64,000 nucleotides of DNA from Phycisphaerae bacterium (lineage in GTDB: Bacteria; Planctomycetota; Phycisphaerae; SM23-33), in contig JAGXKT010000002.1 of the NCBI GenBank assembly GCA_018335035.1, forward strand, positions 1 to 64,000. Reading direction: 5' to 3'. The stretch's first letter is position 1. Each line of letters begins with the position of its first letter. Below the pieces are notes generated by a model. It searched no databases. It was not told the DNA's origin and saw only the letters and a program-made list of their open reading frames with translations. The translations under genes and the position numbers were made by a program. Shown piece by piece: positions 44,408-52,433 of this stretch.

Positions 44408-45348
44408 CGCTCTCCGTCATTCTCCCGACGCACGCCCCGGACGAACGGGCCGAAGGGCTCGCCGCGGCCGTCGATTCGCTGCTGAACCAGACGCGCCGCC
44501 CCGATCAGTTGGTTATCGTTCACGACGGGCCCGGCAGGGCGCCGGACGAACTGGCAGGACGCGTCCGGAGCGCTGGCGTGGGCTGCCGGTCCGTGCGCAG
44601 CGCCGTCGCGTCGCTTCCGCGGTCGCGCAACGTTGGCATCGACGCGGCCGTCGGCCACATTGTCGTCTTCGGCGAGGACGACCTGACATTTCCGCCGGAC
44701 TATCTGCAGCGCGTCGCCTCGCTGTACGCGGCGGATACGGAGCATCGCGTGGCGGGCATCGGTTCGGTGGTGCGCGAGCCCGGAGCTGTCCGCCGGCGAC
44801 GGCGTGCGTGGGACCGTCTGAGTCGCTGGCTGGGCGAAGGGCGGTGGGGCCCGCGTCGCCAGGCGGCGCGGCGCGTTGCACTGCCGCCGTCATTGCGCCG
44901 GCGGCTGCGCCCGTGCGCTCGGCTGCCCGGCGGCGGGCTGACGTTGCGGCGCGAAATCGCCGCCGCAGAACGCTTCGACGAGACGATGCGCGGATACGCC
45001 CTCGGCGAGGACATGGAGTTCTGCTACCGCGTGGCGCCGCGTCACGCGCTGTACCGGGCGCCGGAGCTGGCGGCGGTGCACGCACCGGCGTCCACGGGAC
45101 GCCCGAAGCCGTACCGCCGCGGGCGGATGTACGCGGCCGGAATGCTGCGCATCGCGGCGCGCACGGCGGACGGCGGCGCGGGAACGTGGTTGCTGGCGGG
45201 CTATCAACTGGCGGGCATGGCGCTGTTGTACGCGGCGTGGTCGCTGCCGGCTCGTTGCGCTGACAACGCGCGATTCGCCGCCGGTGTCGTTGTTGAAGTC
45301 GCGTGTGCCGCGGCGCGCGGTGCGCGGAGGACGCTATGCGGGTACTGA
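44401..45348 (+). CDS. Glycosyltransferase family 2
   Basis: 315 residues. A GT-A fold is indicated by LSVILPTHAPDERAEGL, LPRSRNVGIDAAVGHIVVFG and the DxD-like EDD (about residue 87). A later GEDMEFCYR matches the catalytic-base ED motif of inverting GT2s. The C-terminus is hydrophobic (about 262-285), suggesting membrane attachment. It overlaps both neighbours, showing tight coupling. Donor and acceptor sugars unknown. Confidence 0.9.
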   Translation: MLTLSVILPTHAPDERAEGLAAAVDSLLNQTRRPDQLVIVHDGPGRAPDELAGRVRSAGVGCRSVRSAVASLPRSRNVGIDAAVGHIVVFGEDDLTFPPDYLQRVASLYAADTEHRVAGIGSVVREPGAVRRRRRAWDRLSRWLGEGRWGPRRQAARRVALPPSLRRRLRPCARLPGGGLTLRREIAAAERFDETMRGYALGEDMEFCYRVAPRHALYRAPELAAVHAPASTGRPKPYRRGRMYAAGMLRIAARTADGGAGTWLLAGYQLAGMALLYAAWSLPARCADNARFAAGVVVEVACAAARGARRTLCGY

Positions 45349-46445
45349 TGGTTCCCTGCGATCTGCGAACCGGCGGGGCGGAGATGGCCGCCCTGGACTT
45401 GATCCGCGCGCTACGGGGCCGGTGCGAGTTCTTCATCGCGCCGGTACGCGGCGGCGGGGAGTTGGGCGAGGCCTTCGTCGCCGCCGGTGCGACGGTGTGC
45501 GCGCCGCTGGCGCGGTGGCGGTACGACCCGGGGGGGCCGTTTCGCCTGGCCGGCCATCTGACCCGACACGCGATCGACGCGCTGCTGGTGGTGGACGTGG
45601 CGCGCAACGCGATGTTTCACGCACGGGCCGGCGCGACGCTGTGTCGCCGGCGTATTGCGCGGGTCTGTTGGTGTCATTCCGTGCCCAGTCCGCAGGCGGG
45701 GCGATTCGTCCCGCGCCTGCGACGGGCCCAGCAGAGCGGTCGGTTGGAGGCGATCGTGCTGTTGAGCCGCTCGCAGCGCGACGTGCTCATCGCCGGCGGC
45801 GTGCGGCGGCGCGGCACGGTCGTGATCCCCAACGGCGTGGACTTGTCCGCCGCCCGGACGCCACGCGGTATCACGTTGCGGCTGCCGCCGGACAAGACCA
45901 TCGTGGTCCAGGTCGCCAACGTGATGCGCGACAAGGATTTCCCGACGCTTCTCGATGCGGTGGGGCGGTTGGCGCGCACCCGCGACGACTTCCACCTGGT
46001 GCTGGTCGGTCGGGGGACGGATTCGCCGGCCATGGCGCGCGAGGTCCGCCGTGCCGGGCTGGAGCCCATCGCGACACTCGCCGGATGCCGCGACGACGTG
46101 CCGGGCATTCTCGCCGCCGCCGACGTGTTCGTGCTGGCGACGCGCAGCGAGGTGTTCAACCGCTCGGCGCTGGAGGCGATGGCGGCCGGGCTGCCGCTCG
46201 TCGTCAGCGACGTGCCGGGCTTCTCCGAGGTGTTCACCGACGAGCGCGAAGGCCTGAAGGTCGCGCCGCAACGTCCGGCCGCGCTGTTCGAGGCCCTCGA
46301 TACGCTCCTGGGTGACGCGGCGCTGCGCGATCGCATGAGCCGGGCCGCACGGCTGCGCGCCCGGAACTTCAGCCGCGAGCGCATGGCCGAAGCGTTCGAG
46401 CGCCTCCTGACGGCCGCCGTGGCGCAGGTGCGCGGGCGCCGCTGA
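45336..46445 (+). CDS. Glycosyltransferase family 4 (GT-B)
   Basis: 369 residues. The N-terminal Rossmann domain (VLMVPCDLRTGGAEMAALDL) is followed by a nucleotide-sugar domain with IPNGVDLS, NVMRDKDFPTLLDAV and the E-x7-E motif in SEVFNRSALEAMAAGLPLV. ATG 45336 follows GGAGGAC and overlaps the GT2 end by 13 nt. Retaining transferase; sugars unknown. Confidence 0.92.
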   Translation: MRVLMVPCDLRTGGAEMAALDLIRALRGRCEFFIAPVRGGGELGEAFVAAGATVCAPLARWRYDPGGPFRLAGHLTRHAIDALLVVDVARNAMFHARAGATLCRRRIARVCWCHSVPSPQAGRFVPRLRRAQQSGRLEAIVLLSRSQRDVLIAGGVRRRGTVVIPNGVDLSAARTPRGITLRLPPDKTIVVQVANVMRDKDFPTLLDAVGRLARTRDDFHLVLVGRGTDSPAMAREVRRAGLEPIATLAGCRDDVPGILAAADVFVLATRSEVFNRSALEAMAAGLPLVVSDVPGFSEVFTDEREGLKVAPQRPAALFEALDTLLGDAALRDRMSRAARLRARNFSRERMAEAFERLLTAAVAQVRGRR

Positions 46446-46511
46446 GCCGACGAGGCGATTCGACCGATATGCCAATAGGATCGAGTTTTCTGATGCCGTG
46501 GGCGCCCGAAC

Positions 46512-47555
46512 ATGCACGACCCCGTTGACGCCGTCATTGCGGTGACGTTTCGCTGCAACGCGCACTGCGCGATGTGCAACATCTGGCGCAGCCGTCGTGA
46601 AGACGCCTTGCGCCCCGAGCATCTGGACAAGTTGCCCGCCTCGCTGCGGACGATCAACCTCTCCGGCGGCGAGCCGTTCTGCCGCGACGACCTCGACGCG
46701 TTTGTCCGCCACGCCCGCCGCCGCTGCCCGCGGGCGACCATCACGATTTCCACCAACGCCTACACGCCCGACCGGATCGTGTCGATGATGGCGGACATCC
46801 GCCGCATAGACCCGGCCGTGCGACTGGCGGTGAGCTTGGACGGCATCGGTCCCGCCCATGACCGCATCCGCGGCGACGCCGGTGCGTTTGACGCGGCCGT
46901 GCAACTGATCGATCGCCTGACGGCCGACGGATATCGCCGGCTGCGCCTGGGCATGACCGTTTCGCGCGACAACGTCGAGCAGTTGGCCGGTGTAGCCGAA
47001 CTGGCCGCACGGCGCGGGCTGGAGCTTGGCGTCGTGGCCGCACACGCCGCCGAGACGCACCTCGGCGTCAGCGGGCTGCCTGCACCGGCGATGCCGCCGC
47101 ACGCGCGGCGCGGCTTCGAGCGGCTGTGCGCGCGGTGGTTGCGCACCTGGCGACCGAAGCTGTGGCTGCGGGCGCACTTCGCCGCGGGAACGTACCGCCG
47201 CCTCGCGCGCCGGCCGTGGCGCGTCCGTTGCCGGGCGGGCGAGGATTTCGTCTTTCTCCAGGCCGACGGAACCGTCTACTCCTGCTCCGTGCGCGGGCGG
47301 GCGCTGGGCAACCTGATCGAGCAGGACTGGACGGAGATCGCCCGCGCCCCGGCCGTCGCCGGAGCCCGGCAGGCCGCACGGCATTGCCCCGAGCGCTGCT
47401 GGATGATCTGCACGGCGCGGAGTGCGTATCGGCGCCGCCCGTGGGCAGCAGGCGGGTGGATCGCTTTGAACAAGCTTCGGGCGCATCTTCGCCTGTTGCG
47501 TCTGCGGCGGCCGTACGCCCCGGAGGATTCGCCCGGTGCGGATTGTTCACATTGA
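46512..47555 (+). CDS. Radical SAM protein with SPASM-like C-terminus
   Basis: 347 residues. The [4Fe-4S]/SAM motif is CNAHCAMCNIW (Cys15, Cys19, Cys22); INLSGGEPF is the GGE motif; SLDGIGPAHDRIRG follows. The C-terminal part has further cysteines (VRCRAGEDFVFLQADG, VYSCSV, then HCPERCWMICTARSA) in SPASM-like spacing, so at least one auxiliary cluster is likely. It lies between glycosyltransferase genes with a 20-nt overlap to the next, so a role in modifying a sugar, lipid carrier or peptide for the exopolysaccharide is inferred. Substrate unknown. Confidence 0.88.
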   Translation: MHDPVDAVIAVTFRCNAHCAMCNIWRSRREDALRPEHLDKLPASLRTINLSGGEPFCRDDLDAFVRHARRRCPRATITISTNAYTPDRIVSMMADIRRIDPAVRLAVSLDGIGPAHDRIRGDAGAFDAAVQLIDRLTADGYRRLRLGMTVSRDNVEQLAGVAELAARRGLELGVVAAHAAETHLGVSGLPAPAMPPHARRGFERLCARWLRTWRPKLWLRAHFAAGTYRRLARRPWRVRCRAGEDFVFLQADGTVYSCSVRGRALGNLIEQDWTEIARAPAVAGARQAARHCPERCWMICTARSAYRRRPWAAGGWIALNKLRAHLRLLRLRRPYAPEDSPGADCSH

Positions 47556-48735
47556 CAAGTTCTATCCGCCGACCGGCGGTGTGGGCGGCTACGTCGAGGC
47601 CCTCGCCGCTGCCCAGCGCGCCGCGGGGCATGCGGTGGCAGAATTCGGCTGCGTCGACGCCGACGCGCCGGCGGGCATGCCGCACCGGCACGACTTCACG
47701 CGGCGTCGCCTGCGCGACCTGCCGCGGATGATCCACAATGCCGACGCGGCCGCGGCGCTGGCGCGCTTTCTGCGCCGCAATCCCGCGGACGTGGCGCACC
47801 TGCACAATATCTACCATCACCTGACGCCGGCGATCCTTCCGGTTCTGGCGCGGCGGGGCGTGGCGGCAATCATGACAGTGCACGACTATCGCCTGGCGTG
47901 CCCGACCCGGCATTTCCGCCGTCCGGACGGGCTGTGCACGCGCTGCTGGCCGAACCGCTTCCTGCATGCGGCCTCGCCGCGGTGCGCCGGATGGGCCGGG
48001 GCGGCGCTGGGTATCGAGAGCTACGTCCAACGCCTGGCGCGGCGCTATTTTCGCTGGATCGACGGGTTCGTGTGCCCGACGAGGTACATGGCCGGCGTGC
48101 TGCGCCGCTTGGGCGCCCCGGAGAGCAAGCTTGCGGTGGTCGGTTCGCCGATCCGGACTGCGGCACCCGCGGCCGAGACGGACGAAACCCCCAATCGCCT
48201 GCTGTTTGCCGGCCGTCTGAGCATGGAGAAAGGCCCCGAGCAAATGCTCGCCCTGGCCGAGCGGTTGCCGCAGGCCGACGTCGTCCTGCTGGGCGACGGG
48301 CCGTTGCGGGCGGAGCTGGAGCGGCGCGTGAGGCGGCGCGAACTGCCGAACGTCTGCGTGCGGGGCGGCGTCGGCGCCGCGACCGTCGCCGGCGAGATGG
48401 CGCGGGCGGCTGCGGTCGTCCTGCCCAGCCGGTGCATGGAGAACGCGCCGCTGACGATGCTGGAGGCGATGGCGGTCGGGCGGACCGTAATCGTCCCGGA
48501 CCAGCCGCCGCTGCGCGAGCACGTTCGCGACGGCGTGACCGGGCGGACGTTCGCCACCGGAGACGATGCGGCCTTGGCGCGGGTCGCGGGCGAGGTGCTG
48601 GCTGACGCGACCGCCCGACGCCGCATGGGCGCCGCGGCGCGTCGTGCCGTGCGCGATCGACATGACGCGGCGACCGTCGCGCGCCGCGTCGACACGCTCT
48701 ACGAGGAGGCGATCCGCCGATGCGCATCGCGATGA
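47536..48735 (+). CDS. Glycosyltransferase family 4 (GT-B)
   Basis: 399 residues. Starts MRIVHIDKFYPPTGGVGGYV, a typical GT4 opening. It has a central HDYRLACPT motif followed by a cysteine-rich segment (CTRCWPNRFLHAASPRC) often seen in this subgroup, then FAGRLSMEKGPEQML and ENAPLTMLEAMAVGRTV. GTG 47536 lies within the end of the radical SAM gene. Sugars unknown. Confidence 0.92.
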   Translation: MRIVHIDKFYPPTGGVGGYVEALAAAQRAAGHAVAEFGCVDADAPAGMPHRHDFTRRRLRDLPRMIHNADAAAALARFLRRNPADVAHLHNIYHHLTPAILPVLARRGVAAIMTVHDYRLACPTRHFRRPDGLCTRCWPNRFLHAASPRCAGWAGAALGIESYVQRLARRYFRWIDGFVCPTRYMAGVLRRLGAPESKLAVVGSPIRTAAPAAETDETPNRLLFAGRLSMEKGPEQMLALAERLPQADVVLLGDGPLRAELERRVRRRELPNVCVRGGVGAATVAGEMARAAAVVLPSRCMENAPLTMLEAMAVGRTVIVPDQPPLREHVRDGVTGRTFATGDDAALARVAGEVLADATARRRMGAAARRAVRDRHDAATVARRVDTLYEEAIRRCASR

Positions 48736-49805
48736 TCGGCACCCGCGGCATTCCCGCCCGCGCGGGCGGCGCCGAGCGCGTCGTCGAGGAGCTGACGCGC
48801 GAGTTGACCGCGCGCGGCCATGAAATCATCGTCTACGGACGGCGACACTATCTCGCCCCGCGCCCGGCGCCTGCGGCGGGGCGCGTGATTCTGACCCCGG
48901 GCCTGCCGGGCAAACACCTGGACGCGGCGACGCACACGGCGACGGCGATGTGTGACGTGCTGCGGCGAGGCGTTGACGTGGTGCACGTGCATTCGCCGGG
49001 CCCGGCGCTGTGGAGCTGGCTGCCGCGGCTGGCGGGGCGCCCGGTCGTATTGACGGTCCACGCGCCGGACTGGCGGCGGACCAAGTGGTCCCGCCTCGCG
49101 CGGGCGTCGATCACGTTGGGCCTGCGATGCGGCATGCATTCGGCGTCGGCCGTCACGGCCGTGTCCGAGCCGCTGGCGCGCGAGCTGGCGCAACGATTCG
49201 GGCGGGAGGTCGCGTACGTACCCAACGGCGTGCGCCCGGCGCCGCATGCGCCGCCGCGCCGCATTGTCGGCTGGGGCCTTGATCCGACACGCTACGTTTT
49301 GTTCGTCGGACGGATCGAGCCGGAGAAACGCCTGCACGTGCTCCTGGAGGCGTGGGGCGCGTTAGGGGCCGACCGCTGGGAGCTTGTCGTCGTCGGCGAC
49401 GCGGATGCCGGGCGGTACGGCCGCCGCTGCCGACGGATGGCGCCGCCGGGCGTGCGGTTCGTTGGCGCCCAGTACGGGCCCGCCCTGGCCGAGCTGTACG
49501 CCAACGCCGCGCTGGTGGTCCACCCCAGCGGGTTGGAGGGCATGTCGCTCGTGCTGTTGGAGGCGGCCGCTTACGAGCGGTGCATCCTCGCGGGGGACAT
49601 TCCGGCTAACCGTGCCGTCTTGGCCGACGCGGCGGTATACTGGAGCGGCTCGGCTACTGAATTGACGCAGCAGTTACGCCGATGTCTGGATAGTGAGGCG
49701 TTGCGTCAATCAACAGGAAGGCGGGCACGCCAGCGCGTGGCGCGACAGTGCGACTGGGCCCCGGTGGCCGAGGCGATGGAGGCAGTCTACGCCCGCGTCC
49801 GCTGA
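48720..49805 (+). CDS. Glycosyltransferase family 4 (GT-B)
   Basis: 361 residues. MIGTRGIPARAGGAERVVEEL and YVPNGVRP, VGRIEPEKRLHVLLEAW and PSGLEGMSLVLLEAAAY are family hallmarks. The opening GTRGIPARxGGxE resembles the rhamnosyl- and EpsF-like subgroup, though the sugar cannot be read from sequence. It overlaps the previous gene by 16 nt. Confidence 0.92.
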   Translation: MRIAMIGTRGIPARAGGAERVVEELTRELTARGHEIIVYGRRHYLAPRPAPAAGRVILTPGLPGKHLDAATHTATAMCDVLRRGVDVVHVHSPGPALWSWLPRLAGRPVVLTVHAPDWRRTKWSRLARASITLGLRCGMHSASAVTAVSEPLARELAQRFGREVAYVPNGVRPAPHAPPRRIVGWGLDPTRYVLFVGRIEPEKRLHVLLEAWGALGADRWELVVVGDADAGRYGRRCRRMAPPGVRFVGAQYGPALAELYANAALVVHPSGLEGMSLVLLEAAAYERCILAGDIPANRAVLADAAVYWSGSATELTQQLRRCLDSEALRQSTGRRARQRVARQCDWAPVAEAMEAVYARVR

Positions 49806-49818
49806 GACAGGAGGCGAC

Positions 49819-50505
49819 ATGGCAACGGCAGCTCAACTCGCGGGCAACGCTGCGCCCTCGGAGGCGGCGCAATGCGACGATCGTGTCGTGCCGGCGGGGG
49901 CGCCGGGCTACGAATCGCTCAAGCGCGCGCTCGACGTGGTCGGGGCCTGCATCCTGTTGGTGGTGCTCTCGCCGGTCATGCTGCTGACGGCGGCGGCGAT
50001 CAAGCTGACGTCCCGCGGGCCGGCGCTGTTTCGCCAGGTTCGCGCCGGACGCGGCGGAAAGCCGTTTACGATGTACAAGTTCCGCTCCATGCGCAACGGG
50101 GCTCAGGAGCAGCGTCCGCTCGTCCAGCCGATGAATGTCCAGGCCGGGCCCGTGTTCAAGATCCCCGACGACCCGCGCGTGACGCGCGTCGGGCGGTTCC
50201 TGCGCCGAAGCAGCATCGACGAGTTGCCTCAACTGATCAACGTGCTGCGGGGGGAGATGTCGCTCGTCGGGCCGCGCCCCTTGTGGCTGCCCGAGGCGCA
50301 GGCGGCGACGGGCGCGGCCCGCTACCGCACGGCCGTCAAGCCGGGCCTGACGTGCCTGTGGCAAATCTCCGGCCGAAGTGAACTCGGCTACGACGAGTGG
50401 GTCCGGCTCGATCTGTACTACATCACGCACCGCAGCACGTGGCTCGACCTGCTCGTGCTCGTCCAGACCCTCCCCGTGGTGCTCTCGGCGCGGGGGGCCT
50501 ATTGA
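49819..50505 (+). CDS. Undecaprenyl-phosphate sugar-1-phosphate transferase (priming)
   Basis: 228 residues, small PglC/WcaJ-C-terminal type. One membrane segment (about 38-60), then the family core GPALFRQVRAGRGGKPFTMY, KFRSMRNGA, RRSSIDELPQLINVL and GEMSLVGPRP. It transfers the first sugar-phosphate to the lipid carrier to start the repeat unit. CAGGAGG precedes ATG 49819. It is the last gene of the cluster; a convergent tRNA gene follows. Confidence 0.94.
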   Translation: MATAAQLAGNAAPSEAAQCDDRVVPAGAPGYESLKRALDVVGACILLVVLSPVMLLTAAAIKLTSRGPALFRQVRAGRGGKPFTMYKFRSMRNGAQEQRPLVQPMNVQAGPVFKIPDDPRVTRVGRFLRRSSIDELPQLINVLRGEMSLVGPRPLWLPEAQAATGAARYRTAVKPGLTCLWQISGRSELGYDEWVRLDLYYITHRSTWLDLLVLVQTLPVVLSARGAY

Positions 50506-50515
50506 CCGACGCCAC

Positions 50516-50597
50516 TGCGAGGGACAGGACTCGAACCTGCACCCCTTTCGGGACCAGGACCTAAACCTGGCGCGTCTGCCAGTTCCGCCACCCTCGC
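50516..50597 (-). tRNA. tRNA-Leu (anticodon UAG)
   Basis: An 82-nt class II tRNA. Acceptor GCGAGGG pairs with CCCTCGC, with discriminator A. Anticodon stem CCAGG/CCTGG encloses the 7-nt loop TTTAGGT, giving UAG. There is a short variable arm, and the T arm is GCAGG-TTCGAGT-CCTGT. The 3' CCA is not encoded. It lies convergent to the sugar transferase gene. Confidence 0.95.
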
Positions 50598-50607
50598 GAC
50601 CGCGCGT

Positions 50608-50636
50608 ATTGTATCGCGCCGCATTCTTTGCGGGAA
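50608..50636 (-). promoter_or_regulatory. Promoter of tRNA-Leu
   Basis: On the minus strand TTCCCG (complement of 50631-50636), a 17-bp spacer and TACAAT (complement of 50608-50613), which ends 10 nt before the tRNA 5' end. Confidence 0.55.
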
Positions 50637-50662
50637 CCATCTGGCCGAAGCAGCGTCTAACG

Positions 50663-50670
50663 TATAGAAT
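50663..50670 (+). promoter_or_regulatory. Candidate -10 upstream of leader copy A
   Basis: TATAGAAT (50663-50670) contains TAGAAT. No good -35 is seen 16-18 bp upstream. It would start a transcript just before the first hairpin of the structured leader. Confidence 0.35.
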
Positions 50671-50685
50671 ACAAGTGGTTCGCGA

Positions 50686-50824
50686 CGCCGGAATCACTTC
50701 GGCGCCCGCGTCCAACATGCCGATGACGTACTCCGGGCGAATCGCCATTCGCCTTAGCGGGCCCACATGGGCGTAGCGGCCCGTCACGCCAGGACATCCC
50801 GGGGGCGGGTAACACACGCCCCCG
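50686..50824 (+). ncRNA. Structured leader, copy A (candidate cis-regulatory RNA)
   Basis: About 139 nt upstream of the first VWA gene, matching copy B (52154-52306). In order: a 5' hairpin (50686-50689 with 50701-50704, extended by GAA/TTC); a CATGCC block; CTCCG; stem 1 (50736-50742 with 50747-50753); TTAGCGGGC followed by CCAC; stem 2 (50758-50762 with 50779-50783); TCACGCCA; and stem 3 (50800-50807 with 50817-50824). Stems 1 and 3 differ in sequence from copy B but stay paired. No Rfam family is recognised by me. About 150 nt of unassigned DNA separates it from the gene. Confidence 0.65.
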
Positions 50825-50974
50825 CGCAACGCGATGCCGCGCCGCCGTTGGTCGCTTTCCGTCGCAAGAGCGCCGCGACGAACGCGGCATACAACCCAGC
50901 CGCCCGCGACGCGCCGCGTGAGTCGGTGCGCTCGCCCCAGGCGGCGCAGAACACGGCTGCATCAAGGAGACGCC

Positions 50975-52057
50975 ATGACTGACCCCGCTGAAGACACGAT
51001 GCCTTGCCGTCCGAACGTTTCGGCGCACGCCCGCCCGGTCACGCACCGCGCAGGCGACGCATCGTCCGGCCGGATCGAGGACGCTTGCGCCTGCACGCTG
51101 CCGTGGGTCATCAGCGCGTGTTTCCACCTCGGCGTGGCGCTGGTGATGCTTCTCGTCGCCGCGATGGTCTACGACGTGAGGCAGTCCGACCCGCTCGCCG
51201 AGCAGGTCTACGCTGACGTGACCCGCCCGGAGACGACGAGCCGCACGGTTTTCGAAGACGTTCGGCAAAGCACGATTCGGCAAGAGGCCCGTCAGGACAG
51301 GCGTCCCGTGGACCGCCCCGAAGGCGACACGGAGGTGGAGGGCGACATGACGGGAAGAGACCGTCCCGACGTGCCGTCCGTGATCGGCGATGAGGGAGGC
51401 GCAGGTCAGCCCGATGGCGGTCTGCCCGATTACGGGCCGCCTCGGCCCGGCGGCGTGGGTTTCATGGACGTGACCCTCCGGGCAGACCACGTCGTCTACG
51501 TGATCGATCGTTCGGGCTCGATGGCCGGCGGCGGGGCGTTCGACACGCTGCGCCGTAAGCTCGTTGACTCGATCGCCGATTTGCACGTCGGCACGCGGGT
51601 CGCGCAGGACCAGTACTTCCACCTGATCTTCTTCGGTCCTGACGAGCCGGTGGAGCATGCGCCGCGCCGACTGGTCGCCGCGACCAATGCCGCCAAGATC
51701 GAGGCGGGGCGGTTCCTGTACGGTCTGACCCCACAGGGCCGGACGCAGGTCCTGCCGGCGCTGAAGCGTGCGTTCGAGGTTTTCGACGCCGCACCGTCGG
51801 ACGGCAGGAAACTCATCTGCCTGCTTTCGGACGGCGACTTCGAGGGGCTCGGGCAGACGCACAACGCCTACAAGGGCAAAACGGGAAACGAAGCCGTCCT
51901 GGCGTGGCTGTCCGACCACAACGTCGACCGCGACGGCGACGGGCGGCGGGACGTGACGATCCAGGCGTATCTCTACCGCGGCGATGACCCGGACGCCGTC
52001 AGTGTCATGCAAACCATTGGTGACGAGCACGGCGGTTTCGCGCACGTGCGGCCGTAG
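50975..52057 (+). CDS. Membrane-anchored VWA-domain protein 1
   Basis: 360 residues. A short cytoplasmic N-terminus, one membrane helix (about 43-66, WVISACFHLGVALVMLLVAA), a charged periplasmic linker, then a VWA domain with the metal site DRSGSM (Asp178, Ser180, Ser182), FFGPDEPVE, and SDGDFEGLGQT. The C-terminal half is close to the second VWA protein (for example TQVLPALKRAFEVF and NEAVLAWLSDHN), but it lacks that protein's Zn ribbon. ATG 50975 has AAGGAG upstream. VWA domains bind protein ligands through Mg2+; the ligand is unknown. First gene of the ExbB/ExbD module. Confidence 0.88.
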   Translation: MTDPAEDTMPCRPNVSAHARPVTHRAGDASSGRIEDACACTLPWVISACFHLGVALVMLLVAAMVYDVRQSDPLAEQVYADVTRPETTSRTVFEDVRQSTIRQEARQDRRPVDRPEGDTEVEGDMTGRDRPDVPSVIGDEGGAGQPDGGLPDYGPPRPGGVGFMDVTLRADHVVYVIDRSGSMAGGGAFDTLRRKLVDSIADLHVGTRVAQDQYFHLIFFGPDEPVEHAPRRLVAATNAAKIEAGRFLYGLTPQGRTQVLPALKRAFEVFDAAPSDGRKLICLLSDGDFEGLGQTHNAYKGKTGNEAVLAWLSDHNVDRDGDGRRDVTIQAYLYRGDDPDAVSVMQTIGDEHGGFAHVRP

Positions 52058-52097
52058 ACGCACCCGCCGGCGCGGTCGTGTCAGGCCGGTATGGAGC

Positions 52098-52117
52098 GTG
52101 CAAAAAAACCTTTGCAC
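52098..52117 (+). terminator. Hairpin between the two VWA genes
   Basis: GTGCAAA (52098-52104) pairs with TTTGCAC (52111-52117). No T run follows, so termination is uncertain. The right arm overlaps the -35 of the next promoter. Confidence 0.4.
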
Positions 52118-52140
52118 GATGCTTACGAACGATGTACCAT
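52112..52140 (+). promoter_or_regulatory. Promoter of leader copy B and VWA gene 2
   Basis: TTGCAC (52112-52117), a 17-bp spacer and TACCAT (52135-52140). The expected start (about 52147) lies just before the first stem of leader copy B. Confidence 0.5.
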
Positions 52141-52153
52141 GAAATGCGTTATG

Positions 52154-52306
52154 GCCGGGCTGTCTACAAACGGGACCGGCTTCATGCCAGCAGTTAGTTC
52201 CCTCCGGGCGGGCGCCTCGCCTGCCTTAGCGGGCTCACGTCGGCCCAGTAGGTGGCCTCGGCCCGTCACGCCAAGCAACCGATCGAGGGCCCGATAGCCG
52301 CCCTCG
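52154..52306 (+). ncRNA. Structured leader, copy B (candidate cis-regulatory RNA)
   Basis: About 153 nt. A 5' hairpin (52154-52158 with 52176-52180), a CATGCC block, CTCCG, stem 1 (52207-52214 with 52218-52225, one G-U), TTAGCGGGC followed by TCAC, stem 2 (52230-52234 with 52261-52265) with an inner GGCC/GGCC pair, TCACGCCA, and stem 3 (52284-52290 with 52300-52306). The order and unpaired blocks match copy A. The remaining 127 nt up to the gene show no clear structure. Confidence 0.65.
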
Positions 52307-52433
52307 TGCCAAGCAGTACGTACGGTTCGCAAGCGACGCCGCCGGAGCATGCCTGCACCGGCAGACGGTTCCAGCCGCAGGCGGCCCCGGACGGGTCCTG
52401 CCTGCAAACCCCCAACGGGGAAGGAGAGCCGCG

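Noticed and set aside
50686-50824. c-di-GMP-I, cobalamin, TPP or other known riboswitch
   Set aside because: The conserved core motifs of those classes as I know them are absent; only the novel-type pairing is supported.
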